Source: Aggregatilineales bacterium
Lineage (GTDB): Bacteria; Chloroflexota; Anaerolineae; Aggregatilineales; Ch27
DNA: 64,000 nt
NCBI GenBank assembly: GCA_029976025.1
Contig: JARKNX010000208.1
Location: forward strand, 1-64,000
Direction of reading: 5' to 3'
Positions 33,731 through 43,885 of the stretch are shown here, piece after piece. Numbering within the stretch: the first letter of the stretch is position 1; the number at the start of each line of letters is the position of its first letter. The position numbers were made by a program, and so were the translations under genes. Below the pieces are notes generated by a model. The model did no database searches. It was given only the letters and a program-made list of their open reading frames with translations, and was not told the DNA's origin.

Positions 33731-36436
33731 ATGAAGCGCATGACCAGCACCGAGGTACGGGAAGCGTTTTTAGAGTTCTTTCAAGAGGCTAATCACAAAG
33801 TAGTGGCATCGTCTTCGCTGGTCCCCGCCAACGATCCGACCCTGCTCTTCACCAATGCCGGCATGGTCCAGTTCAAGGATGTTTTCCTGGGGTTGGACAG
33901 CCGTAAGTACGACCGGGCCACAACCGCGCAAAAGTGTATGCGCGTCAGCGGCAAGCATAACGATCTGGAAAATGTTGGTCCGTCGCCGCGCCATCACACG
34001 TTCTTCGAGATGCTCGGCAACTTCAGTTTCGGCGCTTATTTCAAGCGGGAAGCTATCCGCTACGCTTACGATCTGCTGACCCTAGTCTATGAGCTGCCAC
34101 CCGAACGGCTGGTATTCACCGTCTACGAAAGCGACGATGACGCCTATAACATCTGGGTTAACGACATCGGGGTCGATCCGCGCCGCGTAGCCCGGATGGG
34201 GCCCAAAACCAACTTCTGGCAGATGGCCGAAACCGGCCCCTGCGGCCCAACCAGCGAAATTCACTGGGATAACACGCCGCAGCTGGGGCCTGACAGCATC
34301 ATCGCCGGCCTGAAGGTGGAGAGCGATCGCTTTCTGGAGCTTTGGAACCTGGTGTTCATGCAGTTCAACCGCACTCAGCCCGATCCGGACCATACCGGAC
34401 GCTACGATGTCCCCCTGCCCAAACCCGGCGTAGACACCGGCCTGGGCCTGGAGCGCCTGGTCAGCGTCCTGCAGGAAACCGGCGCGAATTATGAGACCGA
34501 TCTGTTCATGCCGATCATCGAGCGCACCCAGCGACTCGCCGGCATGACCGACGCCGAGCGCGATGCCAATATCGTGCCCTTCCGCGTCATTGCCGACCAT
34601 ATGCGGGCGGCGTCTTTCCTCATTGCCGATGGCGTGATCCCCGGATCAACCGGCCGGGAGTACATCTGCCGCATGGTCATTCGTCGCGCGGCGCGCTTCG
34701 GTGCCAGGCTGGGCTTTACCGAACCGTTTCTGGCCGATGTCGCCGAGACCGTGATTGCCATCATGGGGACTCATTACACCGAGCTGGTGGAAAAACGGGA
34801 AGCTATCCGGCAGGCAATTGCGCTGGAAGAAGTCCGCTTCCGGCGGACGCTGGATCGGGGACTGTCCGATCTTGAAGACGCGCTGGATCGCTTACAGGCC
34901 GAAGGCAAAACAGTCCTGCCCGGCACAATCGCCTTTTTCCTGAAGGCCACGCTGGGGCTGCCGCTCGAGGTGATCCGCGATGTTTGCAGCGAGCGCGGGT
35001 TCCAGGTTGACGAAGCGGAGTTTCTCCGCGAGGAAGAGCGGCATATTCTGGCGAGCGGTGGCGGCCACGCTATGGGGCAGATTGCTTCCGCCGAGATCTA
35101 TCGTCAGGTGCTTGACCGGCTGATTCAGGATGGCCTCCTCCCCCGCGATGGTGTCGCTAACAATCCTTACGATCAATCCGAGGCGGACGGCCCGATTCTG
35201 GCTCTGATTCGCAACGGTCACAGCGTAGACAGCGCCATCACGGGCGAGCGTGTTGAGGTTGTGCTCCCGGCCACACCGTTCTACGTCGAATCCGGCGGCC
35301 AGGTTAGCGATACCGGCGTCATCACCGGGCCGGGCTGGCGCATCGAAGTGGAAGAAATGCGCCGCCCCGTCGGCGGTCTGGTCGTCCATGTCGGTGAGGT
35401 CGTCGAGGGCACACCGCGCCTTGGTGACGCCGCCAGAGCGCGCATTGACGTCAACCGCCGCAATGATATCCGGCGCAATCACACCGCCACGCACCTGCTC
35501 CACGCTGTGCTGCGGGAGAAGCTGGGCAACCATGTGCAGCAGCGCGGCTCACTGGTAGCCCCGGATCGGCTGCGCTTTGACTTCAGTCACCCCAACGCGC
35601 TCTCCAAAAAAGAGCGCGAGGCGATCGCGATCGCGGTCAATGAGGCCATTCTGGCCAATCTGCCGGTAACCCCTGTTATCAAAGGCCTGGACACTGCACG
35701 CTCAGAAGGCGCAATGGCCCTCTTCGGGGAGAAATACGGGGAAGAAGTACGGACAATCACAGTCGGCGACCCCGCACACCGTTTCAGCTATGAGCTGTGC
35801 GGCGGCACGCATGTCCGATCAACGGCGGAGATCGGCGCGTTCATCATCCGCAGCGAAGGAAGCGCTGCCGCCGGCATTCGTCGTATCGAGGCGGTCACCG
35901 GCAATACGGCGGCCCACGATATCCTGACGTATCTGGATACACTTCATGAATCAGCAGAGGCGGTTGGTTCTACGCTGCTGGACCTGCCGGAACGGGTGCA
36001 CGCCATACAGGAGGAATTACAAACTGTCCGCCGCGAAAATAATGCGCTCCGCCGTGGCATGGTCATGGCGCGTTTCGATACCCTGCTGGGCCAGATCGAA
36101 GAAGTTCAGGGTATCCCGGTGCTGGAAGCCCGGCTGGACGGCGCTACTGTCGATCAACTGCGGGAGGCGGCGGATATGTTCCGCACGCGCAGCAAGACGG
36201 GCGTAGTGGCCCTGGGCACCGTGATCGATGGCGCGCCGCAGATCATCATTGCCGTCACTGAAGACCTGGTCAAGCGCGGGCTGCATGCCGGCCAGATGAT
36301 CAAGGAAGTGGCCCGCATCGTTGGCGGCGGCGGCGGCGGAAAGCCCACAATGGCTCAGGCCGGGGGTAAGGATTCGTCCCGGCTGGACGAGGCGCTCGAC
36401 TACGTCTCCATCCTGCTGGAAAAGACTTTGAGCTAG
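33731..36436 (+). CDS. alaS: Alanyl-tRNA synthetase
   Basis: FTNAGMVQFKDVFLG; HHTFFEMLGNFSFGAYFK; HTATHLLHAVLREKLG; ELCGGTHVRSTAEIG; GGGGGGKPTMAQAGG. Confidence 0.98.
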   Translation: MKRMTSTEVREAFLEFFQEANHKVVASSSLVPANDPTLLFTNAGMVQFKDVFLGLDSRKYDRATTAQKCMRVSGKHNDLENVGPSPRHHTFFEMLGNFSFGAYFKREAIRYAYDLLTLVYELPPERLVFTVYESDDDAYNIWVNDIGVDPRRVARMGPKTNFWQMAETGPCGPTSEIHWDNTPQLGPDSIIAGLKVESDRFLELWNLVFMQFNRTQPDPDHTGRYDVPLPKPGVDTGLGLERLVSVLQETGANYETDLFMPIIERTQRLAGMTDAERDANIVPFRVIADHMRAASFLIADGVIPGSTGREYICRMVIRRAARFGARLGFTEPFLADVAETVIAIMGTHYTELVEKREAIRQAIALEEVRFRRTLDRGLSDLEDALDRLQAEGKTVLPGTIAFFLKATLGLPLEVIRDVCSERGFQVDEAEFLREEERHILASGGGHAMGQIASAEIYRQVLDRLIQDGLLPRDGVANNPYDQSEADGPILALIRNGHSVDSAITGERVEVVLPATPFYVESGGQVSDTGVITGPGWRIEVEEMRRPVGGLVVHVGEVVEGTPRLGDAARARIDVNRRNDIRRNHTATHLLHAVLREKLGNHVQQRGSLVAPDRLRFDFSHPNALSKKEREAIAIAVNEAILANLPVTPVIKGLDTARSEGAMALFGEKYGEEVRTITVGDPAHRFSYELCGGTHVRSTAEIGAFIIRSEGSAAAGIRRIEAVTGNTAAHDILTYLDTLHESAEAVGSTLLDLPERVHAIQEELQTVRRENNALRRGMVMARFDTLLGQIEEVQGIPVLEARLDGATVDQLREAADMFRTRSKTGVVALGTVIDGAPQIIIAVTEDLVKRGLHAGQMIKEVARIVGGGGGGKPTMAQAGGKDSSRLDEALDYVSILLEKTLS

Positions 36437-36448
36437 GCAAGCACAGCC

Positions 36449-38011
36449 GTGGCCGCTTCGATCGACATCATTCAGATTGAGCCTCATGATGATGTAACCT
36501 CGGTGCGCGACCGGCTCTCGTTTGTGGAAACGCGCCGCGTGCTGCTGGTATGGCCGGAGAGCGAGGAGCATCTCCTGCGGCGCAAGCTCGATCTGGTGTT
36601 GTTACAGCGGGAGGCCTATCGGCAGGCAGCGCGCCTGGCGCTGGTCACATCCGATCAGGCCGTCATCGACAACGCCCGCGATCTCAATATCAGCACCTTC
36701 ACCTCAGTGACTGAAGCGGAAAGAAGCCGTTGGAAGCGAGGACGATCCAGGGTGTTCGTCAGCCGTTCCGACAAGCCAGAGGGCGAGCTGACCTCTTTCG
36801 AGCTGCGTGAAATTGCCACACGCCGTCGATCCAGATTCTCCGGCGCTCAGCTCGCCCTGCGCCGCGCCGGGCAGATTATTGTCCTGCTGGCCCTGTCAGG
36901 AATTCTGCTCGGCATCGCCTTCGTTTTTCTACCCAGCGCCACCATCACCATCGTCCCGGTGAAAGATCATCTCGATGTGACAATCCGGGTGGTGGCGGAC
37001 CCGGCAGCTGATATTGCGGACCTGGAGAACAGCGTGATCCCGGCAACGCTGCTGACCGTAGAGATTGAAGAAAGCGCCACCTTCGACACAACCGGCAGCG
37101 CCGACGCCGCCCCCACCCTGGCCAGAGGCACGATTGTGTTCACCAACCAGGCCGATCAGGCAGTCACCATCCCGGCAGGCACTACCGTGAACACAAGCGC
37201 CGGGACTATTGTGCGCTTTCGCACGCTGGAGCCGGTCAATATCGCCGGCCAGCGGGGCGCAATCGCCGCAGTTGCCATCGAAGCCCTGCCGGAATTCGCG
37301 GGAGAAGCCGGCAATGTCCCCGCTTACGCCATCAATCACATCGATGGCCCGCTGCGTGACATTCTGACAGTCCAGAATCTCGATCCGATAACGGGCGGCA
37401 CAATCCCGACCAGTCGTATTGTCTCCCAGGCTGATCACGATCGGCTGTTAGCATCGGTGCGCGGCGCGATCCAGCAACGCGCGCTGGGCGATCTGACGCC
37501 GTTGCTGGGCGATCGTCAGGCGATCATCCCTGAATCAATCCGTATTCTGGAAACGCGCCCGGAATGGACCTCTTTTAGCGCCGATGTCGGCGATGCCGCA
37601 GATACAATATCGCTGACCATGCGCGCGCTGGTGCAGGCCGCTGTCCTCGACGGCCGCATGGTGGATCAGGTCGCCCTGGCGGGCCTGGTCGATCGCATCC
37701 CTCCGGAACAGTCGCTTCTCCCGGAGACGATAACTTTCAGCCGTGGGGAGATTGAACAGATCGGCGAGGACGGCTCAGTCACCTTTCAGGCTCATGTAGA
37801 AAGCGACACCAGCGCTGCTATTGATATCGAGCGGATCAAGCAAGCTCTCGCCGGGCTAAGCTCTGCTGAAGCGGCTTCATACCTCACCATGCATCTCAAC
37901 CTGTTCCCCAATACATCGCCGGACATAACAACCTGGCCGGCTTTCTATGACAGGATGCCCGTGCTGCCGATCCGGATCACGATCGTAGTGCAGGGTGCGC
38001 CCGCCTTATGA
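36449..38011 (+). CDS. Single-pass membrane protein with large extracytoplasmic region, possibly baseplate J/gp47-like
   Basis: GTG start; soluble N-terminus, one TM helix (IIVLLALSGILLGIAFVFL), then beta-rich region; lies between alaS and ruvX on the same strand. Confidence 0.65.
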   Translation: MAASIDIIQIEPHDDVTSVRDRLSFVETRRVLLVWPESEEHLLRRKLDLVLLQREAYRQAARLALVTSDQAVIDNARDLNISTFTSVTEAERSRWKRGRSRVFVSRSDKPEGELTSFELREIATRRRSRFSGAQLALRRAGQIIVLLALSGILLGIAFVFLPSATITIVPVKDHLDVTIRVVADPAADIADLENSVIPATLLTVEIEESATFDTTGSADAAPTLARGTIVFTNQADQAVTIPAGTTVNTSAGTIVRFRTLEPVNIAGQRGAIAAVAIEALPEFAGEAGNVPAYAINHIDGPLRDILTVQNLDPITGGTIPTSRIVSQADHDRLLASVRGAIQQRALGDLTPLLGDRQAIIPESIRILETRPEWTSFSADVGDAADTISLTMRALVQAAVLDGRMVDQVALAGLVDRIPPEQSLLPETITFSRGEIEQIGEDGSVTFQAHVESDTSAAIDIERIKQALAGLSSAEAASYLTMHLNLFPNTSPDITTWPAFYDRMPVLPIRITIVVQGAPAL

Positions 38012-38481
38012 GTGGCCCGCTGCCAGGTAAGTTGATGGGCATAGACTACGGGTTGAAGACTATTGGTCTGGCGATGAGCGATTCTCTCGGCATACTGGCC
38101 GCTCCTCTGAGCCAGATCAGGCGCGCATCGAAGCGGGAAGATTTCGCCAGGATTGCCGCTATCGTAGCTGAAACAGGCTGCCGTGAGATCATCTGCGGCG
38201 TGCCCATGCCCCCGCCCGGCTATACAGGCTATTCGCAGGCTGACACGGTGCGCCTGTGGGCCAGCAGACTGGCCGCCGCTGTCCCCGTGCCGGTGCGTCT
38301 GTGGGATGAGACACTCTCCTCAGAAGAAGCCCATCGACTGTTAGCCGAAGGCGACCGCCCCCGCAAGCGAGTGGACTCCGTCGCCGCCGCCCTGATCCTG
38401 CAGAGCTATCTTGATGCGCTGAGGGAAGGAGTTTCCCCTCCCCAACCAGTGCAGCCCGCTGTGAACGCTGATCGTGAATAG
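38008..38481 (+). CDS. ruvX: Holliday junction resolvase-like protein YqgF/RuvX
   Basis: LMGIDYGLKTIGLAMSDSLGILA; RLWDETLSSEEAHRLL; KRVDSVAAALILQSYLD. Confidence 0.94.
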   Translation: MSGPLPGKLMGIDYGLKTIGLAMSDSLGILAAPLSQIRRASKREDFARIAAIVAETGCREIICGVPMPPPGYTGYSQADTVRLWASRLAAAVPVPVRLWDETLSSEEAHRLLAEGDRPRKRVDSVAAALILQSYLDALREGVSPPQPVQPAVNADRE

Positions 38482-38500
38482 ATCTCGTTGAGGAGAGACT

Positions 38501-39616
38501 ATGAGTCGCAAGACGCTCGTCTATCTGGCGCTCACGATGGCCATTCTGCTCACCGTCCTGTGCATTGTCGCGGTGGGAGCTTCGGCCATTATCGAGGTCC
38601 GGGACAACCTGACTGTCCTGGAAGCAGTCTACCTTCAGCTCTGGCTGGGCAGCCGCGAAACCCTCCTGAACACCGCCGTGGGGAGCGACACCACGCCGCA
38701 GCTCTTCGTCATCGCGCCGGGCGATACAGCCGGAGCGGTCGGGCAAAAACTGTACGCGGCAGGGTTCATCTCCGATCCGGAGTTGTTCCGCAACTATGTC
38801 CGCTACCACGGCCTCGACTCACAGCTCGAAGCGGGGACCTACTTCCTCAATCAGGCGCAGGGGATACCGGAAATCGCGCTGACGCTGACCGATTCCAGCC
38901 GGGCTTCTGTCATTGTCCGCATCCTTGAGGGCTGGCGTCGGGAAGAGATCGCCCAGGCGCTGGATATGGCGCCGCTGCTCGGGTTCAGTGGCGCCGACTT
39001 CCTGGCGGTCACCGGGCCGGGCGCTGATGTGCCGCCGGAATTCTCCGCTTATACGAGTCTGCCGGAAGGCGCATCTCTGGAGGGCTTTCTCTATCCGGAA
39101 ACCTATTACGTCCCCCCCGATGCAACCGCTACCGAGTTCCGCGATATCTTGCTCCGCACATTCATGCAGCGTGTAGGGGCGGATATCATCGCCGCTGCCG
39201 GGGATGCCGGGATGACTCTGTACCAGATCGTCACACTGGCTTCTATCGTCCAGCGCGAGGCTGTGCATCCCGATGAGCAGCCACTTATCGCCAGCGTGTA
39301 TCGTAACCGGCTCGACCACGGTATGAATCTCGACGCCGATCCCACAGTGCAGTACGGAATCGGTTATCGAGATGGGTCCTGGTGGCCGCCCATCACCCAG
39401 GAAGATTACCGGACGGCAGTATCGTCCTATAACACTTACCTGGTTGCCGGGCTGCCGCCCTCCCCTATCGCCAATCCATCACTATCCGCTATCCGGGCCG
39501 CTGCCTTTCCTGATACCTCGCCCTATTTTTTCTTCAGGGCAAGATGCGCCCAGGACGGATACCATGTCTTCGCCGTGACTTTTGATGAGCATATTGCCAA
39601 CGGATACTGCCCATAA
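38501..39616 (+). CDS. mltG: Endolytic transglycosylase MltG
   Basis: LEGFLYPETYYVPPDATA; TLASIVQREAVHPDEQPLIASVYRNRL; YNTYLVAGLPPSPIANPSLSAIRAA. Confidence 0.95.
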   Translation: MSRKTLVYLALTMAILLTVLCIVAVGASAIIEVRDNLTVLEAVYLQLWLGSRETLLNTAVGSDTTPQLFVIAPGDTAGAVGQKLYAAGFISDPELFRNYVRYHGLDSQLEAGTYFLNQAQGIPEIALTLTDSSRASVIVRILEGWRREEIAQALDMAPLLGFSGADFLAVTGPGADVPPEFSAYTSLPEGASLEGFLYPETYYVPPDATATEFRDILLRTFMQRVGADIIAAAGDAGMTLYQIVTLASIVQREAVHPDEQPLIASVYRNRLDHGMNLDADPTVQYGIGYRDGSWWPPITQEDYRTAVSSYNTYLVAGLPPSPIANPSLSAIRAAAFPDTSPYFFFRARCAQDGYHVFAVTFDEHIANGYCP

Positions 39617-39645
39617 CAGGAAGATAAGCTCCCCCCGGGAGGAGC

Positions 39646-40980
39646 CTATCCGGTTAGCGTATCATAGAAAAGCGGCAGAGGAGCCTGAGGTCGCCGTCGA
39701 TAATCGACAGCGCGCTCCAGCCGCCGCCGGGCAGCTTCCAGCCGATCCGCTTCGTTAGCGTGAATCGTGAATGACAGGTCGCCTTTCTTCACCTGATCGC
39801 CCACTTTGAGGTGGCAGAGCACGCCGACCGTATGATCGATCGGGTCCCCTTTCTTCTCACGTCCGGCGCCCAGCTCGACTGCGGCCTGGCCAACCTCCAG
39901 CGCATTGATCTGAGCTACATACCCGTTAGCAGGCACTTCCAGAGTCTCTACAATCCGGGCCGCGGGCAGCAGATCGGGGTCGTCCACCATCCGGGTATCG
40001 CCCCCCTGCGCCGAAACCAGATCGCGCAGCTTTGCCAGCGCTGCGCCGCTTTCCAGATGTTCTGTTAGCTCCTGAATGATTTCTACCAGCGTGTCCTCCG
40101 CCTGATTCTGGCGCGCCAGGCGGACCATGTGGGCGGCAACCGTCAGACAATGCTCGCGCAAGTCCTGCGGCCCCTCGCCGCGCAGCGTCTCGATCGCCTC
40201 CCGCATTTCGAGGGCGTTACCAACGGCCACGCCAAGCGGCTGGTTCATATCCGAGATCAGGGCCACCATATCCCGGCCCGCATCACGACCAATATCCACC
40301 ATCAAATGGGCCAGGGCCTTGGCTTCCTCGACTGTCCTCATGAAAGCCCCCATGCCCACCTTGACATCCAGTACAACGCCATTTGCCCCCGCCGCAATCT
40401 TCTTGCTCATGATACTGCTGGCAATAAGCGGCACACAGGACACGGTAGCTGTAGCATCGCGCAGGGCGTAAATCAAGCCATCGGCAGGCGCCAGGTTTGA
40501 GGTCTGCCCGCACAGCACAATACCATACTGCTCCGCCTGAGATCGAAACTCTTCCAGAGTCAGCTCAACCCGGTAACCCGCGATCGACTCCAGCTTATCC
40601 AGCGTCCCGCCGCTGAAGCCGAGGCCGCGCCCGCTCATCTTGGCGACCGGCACACCACAGGCCGCAACCAGAGGAAGCACTACGAATGTGGTCTTATCTC
40701 CCACCCCGCCGGACGAATGCTTATCCACCGCATATCCGACCACGCCGGACAGGTCCAGCATATCGCCAGAATGCGCCATAGCCAGAGTCAGATCGACGGT
40801 TTCGCGGCGGGTCATCCCGCGCAAATATACCGCCATCAGCCACGCTGCAACCTGATAATCCGGTATATTGCCGCTAACGTAAGACTCCACGAACCAGCGG
40901 ATCTCCTCAGCGGTCAGTTCACTTCCGTCGCGTTTCCTGGCAATTACGTCAACAGCACGCATTGAGCATTTCCTCCACAC
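39646..40980 (-). CDS. Pyrimidine-nucleoside / thymidine phosphorylase
   Basis: MRAVDVIARKRDGSELTAEEIRWFVESYVSGNIPDYQVAAWLMA; VDKHSSGGVGDKTTFVVLPLVAACGVPVAKMSGRGLGFSGGTLDKLESIAGY. Confidence 0.96.
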   Translation of the reverse strand: MWRKCSMRAVDVIARKRDGSELTAEEIRWFVESYVSGNIPDYQVAAWLMAVYLRGMTRRETVDLTLAMAHSGDMLDLSGVVGYAVDKHSSGGVGDKTTFVVLPLVAACGVPVAKMSGRGLGFSGGTLDKLESIAGYRVELTLEEFRSQAEQYGIVLCGQTSNLAPADGLIYALRDATATVSCVPLIASSIMSKKIAAGANGVVLDVKVGMGAFMRTVEEAKALAHLMVDIGRDAGRDMVALISDMNQPLGVAVGNALEMREAIETLRGEGPQDLREHCLTVAAHMVRLARQNQAEDTLVEIIQELTEHLESGAALAKLRDLVSAQGGDTRMVDDPDLLPAARIVETLEVPANGYVAQINALEVGQAAVELGAGREKKGDPIDHTVGVLCHLKVGDQVKKGDLSFTIHANEADRLEAARRRLERAVDYRRRPQAPLPLFYDTLTG

Positions 40981-41160
40981 GCGGCCACCAGTTGTCAGGC
41001 GTCACCTCTGGCAGGACACGTCCGGATTGTCCTCCGCCAGCAAAGTAAGATTTGGCAGCAGCAGAATCTCAGTATAGCATAGTCCTCAGGCGCAGACCGG
41101 CCGCGTTATCTCTGACGTTGCAGCCGGATTTCTTCGCCCCGTTGCCAGGAAAACAGACCG

Positions 41161-41796
41161 ATGACCGCGCTCCCCTTGCTTGCGATGTTGTTCTTCGCCG
41201 TTATACACAGCCTGATGGCCACGATGGGTTTCAAGAACAGGATAGCCGCCCTGGTAGGCCGGCGTGTTTATGAGGGGTTTTACCGTCTATTTTACAATGT
41301 GGTCAGCGTGATCATATTCCTGCCCGTGCCTCTGGCCATTATTCTGTCTCCCTCAACGATTTTGTGGCACATCCCGGCCCCCTGGGTTTTTCTGGGTGCG
41401 CTGGTCCAGGTGGCCAGCATCATTGCTTTGCTGGCCGCCCTGCTGCAAACTGATGTGCTGCGATTCGCTGGCATACGCCAGGCGCTGGCTTACCTGAACG
41501 GCGAGCCGCTGCCACTCCCGCCGGAAAAACTGCAGACGTCAGGCATGTATGCGCTGGTCCGCCACCCTCTCTATCTGTTCGGGCTGTTCATCCTGTGGCC
41601 GGTCCCGGTGATGAGCGACACCTATCTGAGCTTCGCCGCTGCCGCAACGCTCTATCTCTTCATCGGCTCCCGGCTGGAAGAACGGCGGCTCCTCGCTGAG
41701 CATGGCGCAAGCTATCATGCCTACCGGGAACGGGTCCCGTGGATGCTGCCGTGGCCACGCCCGGTGACGCCGCGCGCCAACGAGAACATGCCATGA
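41161..41796 (+). CDS. Isoprenylcysteine carboxyl methyltransferase-like / NnrU-like membrane protein
   Basis: Multi-TM; TSGMYALVRHPLYLFGLFILWPVPVMS; RLEERRLLAEHGASYHAYRERVPWMLPW. Confidence 0.85.
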   Translation: MTALPLLAMLFFAVIHSLMATMGFKNRIAALVGRRVYEGFYRLFYNVVSVIIFLPVPLAIILSPSTILWHIPAPWVFLGALVQVASIIALLAALLQTDVLRFAGIRQALAYLNGEPLPLPPEKLQTSGMYALVRHPLYLFGLFILWPVPVMSDTYLSFAAAATLYLFIGSRLEERRLLAEHGASYHAYRERVPWMLPWPRPVTPRANENMP

Positions 41797-42509
41797 TACG
41801 CGCTCGCCAGCAGGTTCTCATCGCCAGCGGAATCGGGCTGATCATCCTGATCGCCGTCATCGCCCTCGTGGTCTCCAATGCGATCTCGTCTGGCTCCACA
41901 CAAGATACAACAAATATCTATCTGAATATCCCGGTCAGCCTTACCGAGGATGGCACTCCTATCGTGGGATCGGCCAATGCCACCGTGACTCTGGTCGAGT
42001 TTCTGGACTATTCCTGTTACCAGTGCGCGGAATACCAGGCAGTCATCAACACGTTCATCGAGGAATACGTAGCAACCGGCCGGGCGCGTCTGGAGATCCG
42101 CATCCTGGCCGGGCTGGATCCAGCCGGGTCGGCCGTCGCGGCGCGCACGGCCCTGTGCGCCGCTGAACAAAATGCTTTTCTGCAGATGAATAGCGAGCTG
42201 CTGCGCATGCAGCAGCGCTATGGCCAGAATGCTTTCACTGCCGATCACATCCGGTCGGCAGGCGGACGCCTCGGGCTGGATCTGGAAAGCCTCTCTCTCT
42301 GCACGCAAAACACGGCGCTCTTCAGTTCAGTTGTGCGAGAGACCGTCGATCTGGCACTGGCCCTGAACGTACAGACCATGCCCTCGCTGCTGCTCCGCTA
42401 CGGGAAGTCAACGCCGGTGTGGCTCTTTGAAAATGGGCTGATTCTCACCGGCCAGATTCCGCTGGATGTATTGAGGCAGGCCATAGAGATGGCCCCGGTG
42501 ACGCCGTAG
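41793..42509 (+). CDS. Thioredoxin-fold DsbA/BdbD-like disulfide oxidoreductase, membrane anchored
   Basis: N-terminal TM; TLVEFLDYSCYQCAEYQAVINTFIEEY (CxxC); start at ATGA overlap with upstream gene. Confidence 0.88.
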   Translation: MIRARQQVLIASGIGLIILIAVIALVVSNAISSGSTQDTTNIYLNIPVSLTEDGTPIVGSANATVTLVEFLDYSCYQCAEYQAVINTFIEEYVATGRARLEIRILAGLDPAGSAVAARTALCAAEQNAFLQMNSELLRMQQRYGQNAFTADHIRSAGGRLGLDLESLSLCTQNTALFSSVVRETVDLALALNVQTMPSLLLRYGKSTPVWLFENGLILTGQIPLDVLRQAIEMAPVTP

Positions 42510-42521
42510 CGCCAGATGAAG

Positions 42522-43856
42522 CTAAGCTGTCCAGAAGCTATCCGGGAGCCCCAGCGCGTGCCGGGGCACAGCGCCAGTCACGTTCCCATCTCGCATCAGG
42601 CAGCGCAGCCAGTCCCCCGATGGCATCAAATCTTCCGCCCACTCACTGATAGCGGTCACGCGTATACCGCTGCTCTCTGCTCGCGTCGTCACGACGAACG
42701 GCAGACGGTCGAACAGTGCCCGATCGATAGATTCCTGGGGCAGCGTCGGCTGCCCCTTGCGCACCAGAATGCTGAAGGCGCTGCGCAGGCGATCCGGTTC
42801 GGGGCTGCTGCGCAGAACAAAGCAGAGGCGCAGGTCAGGTTTCGCGATCGCCTGCCCGACGACCTTCGCTTCATCGCCGCGAATCTCATCCAGAATCAGG
42901 GTGCGGGGGGCGCTCCCCAGAGCGGCATCAATCTGCGCCGCGAACAGCACCGCTGGTTGCTCCATTGTAGCGGGAATAGCTTGCAGAGAATGCACAGAGG
43001 CCGGGGGGCGGATTTCGCGAGCGCGTTCCACCAGATAACAGGTCTCGGGGGCGGGGAATTCGGGCAGCATAGCCTCCAGAAGGGTGGTCTTGCCAGAGCT
43101 TGCCTCCCCGACAATCAACAGCCCGTGGCCGCTGCGGGCAATCGCTTCCAGCACGTGCAGTTCCGCTTCGTTGATCGCCCCGGTTTGACTCAGCAGCTCC
43201 AGTGTCGCCGGCTGGCGCGGGCGCAGCCTCAATTCCAGATGCAGCATCTGGCTCAGCGGTGGGCTGACCAGAGTGAGCCGCACCGGCCTGCCCTGGATAA
43301 CCAGGCCGGCCTCGACGAATGGCTCTGCCTCGACGAACTGCCCTCCGGCGCCGGTCAGCAGGCGCTCCGCAACGTCTTGCAGATGCTTTTCATCCTCGAA
43401 TGGCGATGAGACCTGCTCCGCAGGCCCTGCCTGTCGCCGGATGAAGGCTTTGCGACATCCATCAATCGTCAATTCGATCACGGCATCTTCTTTGAACAGG
43501 GCGTCAAGCGGGCCGAACCCGAACAGATTGCTGTAGACCGCTTTGAACAGCGTCTCCTTCTCAGCAGCAGCCAGTCGTATCGATTCCGTAGCCAGCACGT
43601 AATCGCCCACCTCACTCACCAGTCGCCGCCGGCTGGCCTCGTCCCGCGCCTCCAGCAGGAGATCCGAGCGCTGAGCCATCTCTTCCTCAAACTGGGCCTC
43701 GATACGCTCCTGAAGCGCCGCCAGCGAAAATTTTGTATATCCGGCTCCGCCTCGCACCAGCTTCGGTTCCGCCGAATGAGCGGTGGGCGGGGCCTCCGGC
43801 TGATCGGGATTCGGACTGGATTCCGGTTCGGAATGTAAAGGGTCTGAAAGGGACAT
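42522..43856 (-). CDS. CpaF/VirB11-like secretion ATPase
   Basis: FGFGPLDALFKEDAVIELTIDG; Walker A VGEASSGKTTLLEAML; RTLILDEIRGDEA. Confidence 0.85.
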   Translation of the reverse strand: MSLSDPLHSEPESSPNPDQPEAPPTAHSAEPKLVRGGAGYTKFSLAALQERIEAQFEEEMAQRSDLLLEARDEASRRRLVSEVGDYVLATESIRLAAAEKETLFKAVYSNLFGFGPLDALFKEDAVIELTIDGCRKAFIRRQAGPAEQVSSPFEDEKHLQDVAERLLTGAGGQFVEAEPFVEAGLVIQGRPVRLTLVSPPLSQMLHLELRLRPRQPATLELLSQTGAINEAELHVLEAIARSGHGLLIVGEASSGKTTLLEAMLPEFPAPETCYLVERAREIRPPASVHSLQAIPATMEQPAVLFAAQIDAALGSAPRTLILDEIRGDEAKVVGQAIAKPDLRLCFVLRSSPEPDRLRSAFSILVRKGQPTLPQESIDRALFDRLPFVVTTRAESSGIRVTAISEWAEDLMPSGDWLRCLMRDGNVTGAVPRHALGLPDSFWTA

Positions 43857-43885
43857 CCTCGCGTTCCTTTGATGTTATATTCGGT

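Noticed and set aside
35600-35650. GCGATCGC-type palindromes (e.g. GAGGCGATCGCGATCGCGGTC)
   Set aside because: Inside coding sequence; consistent with GC-rich codon usage, no evidence of a dedicated repeat without genome-wide counts.
36449-38011. Prophage or phage-tail-like contractile system suggested by gp47-like similarity
   Set aside because: No sheath, tube, spike, other baseplate or terminase genes nearby; all neighbours are housekeeping genes.
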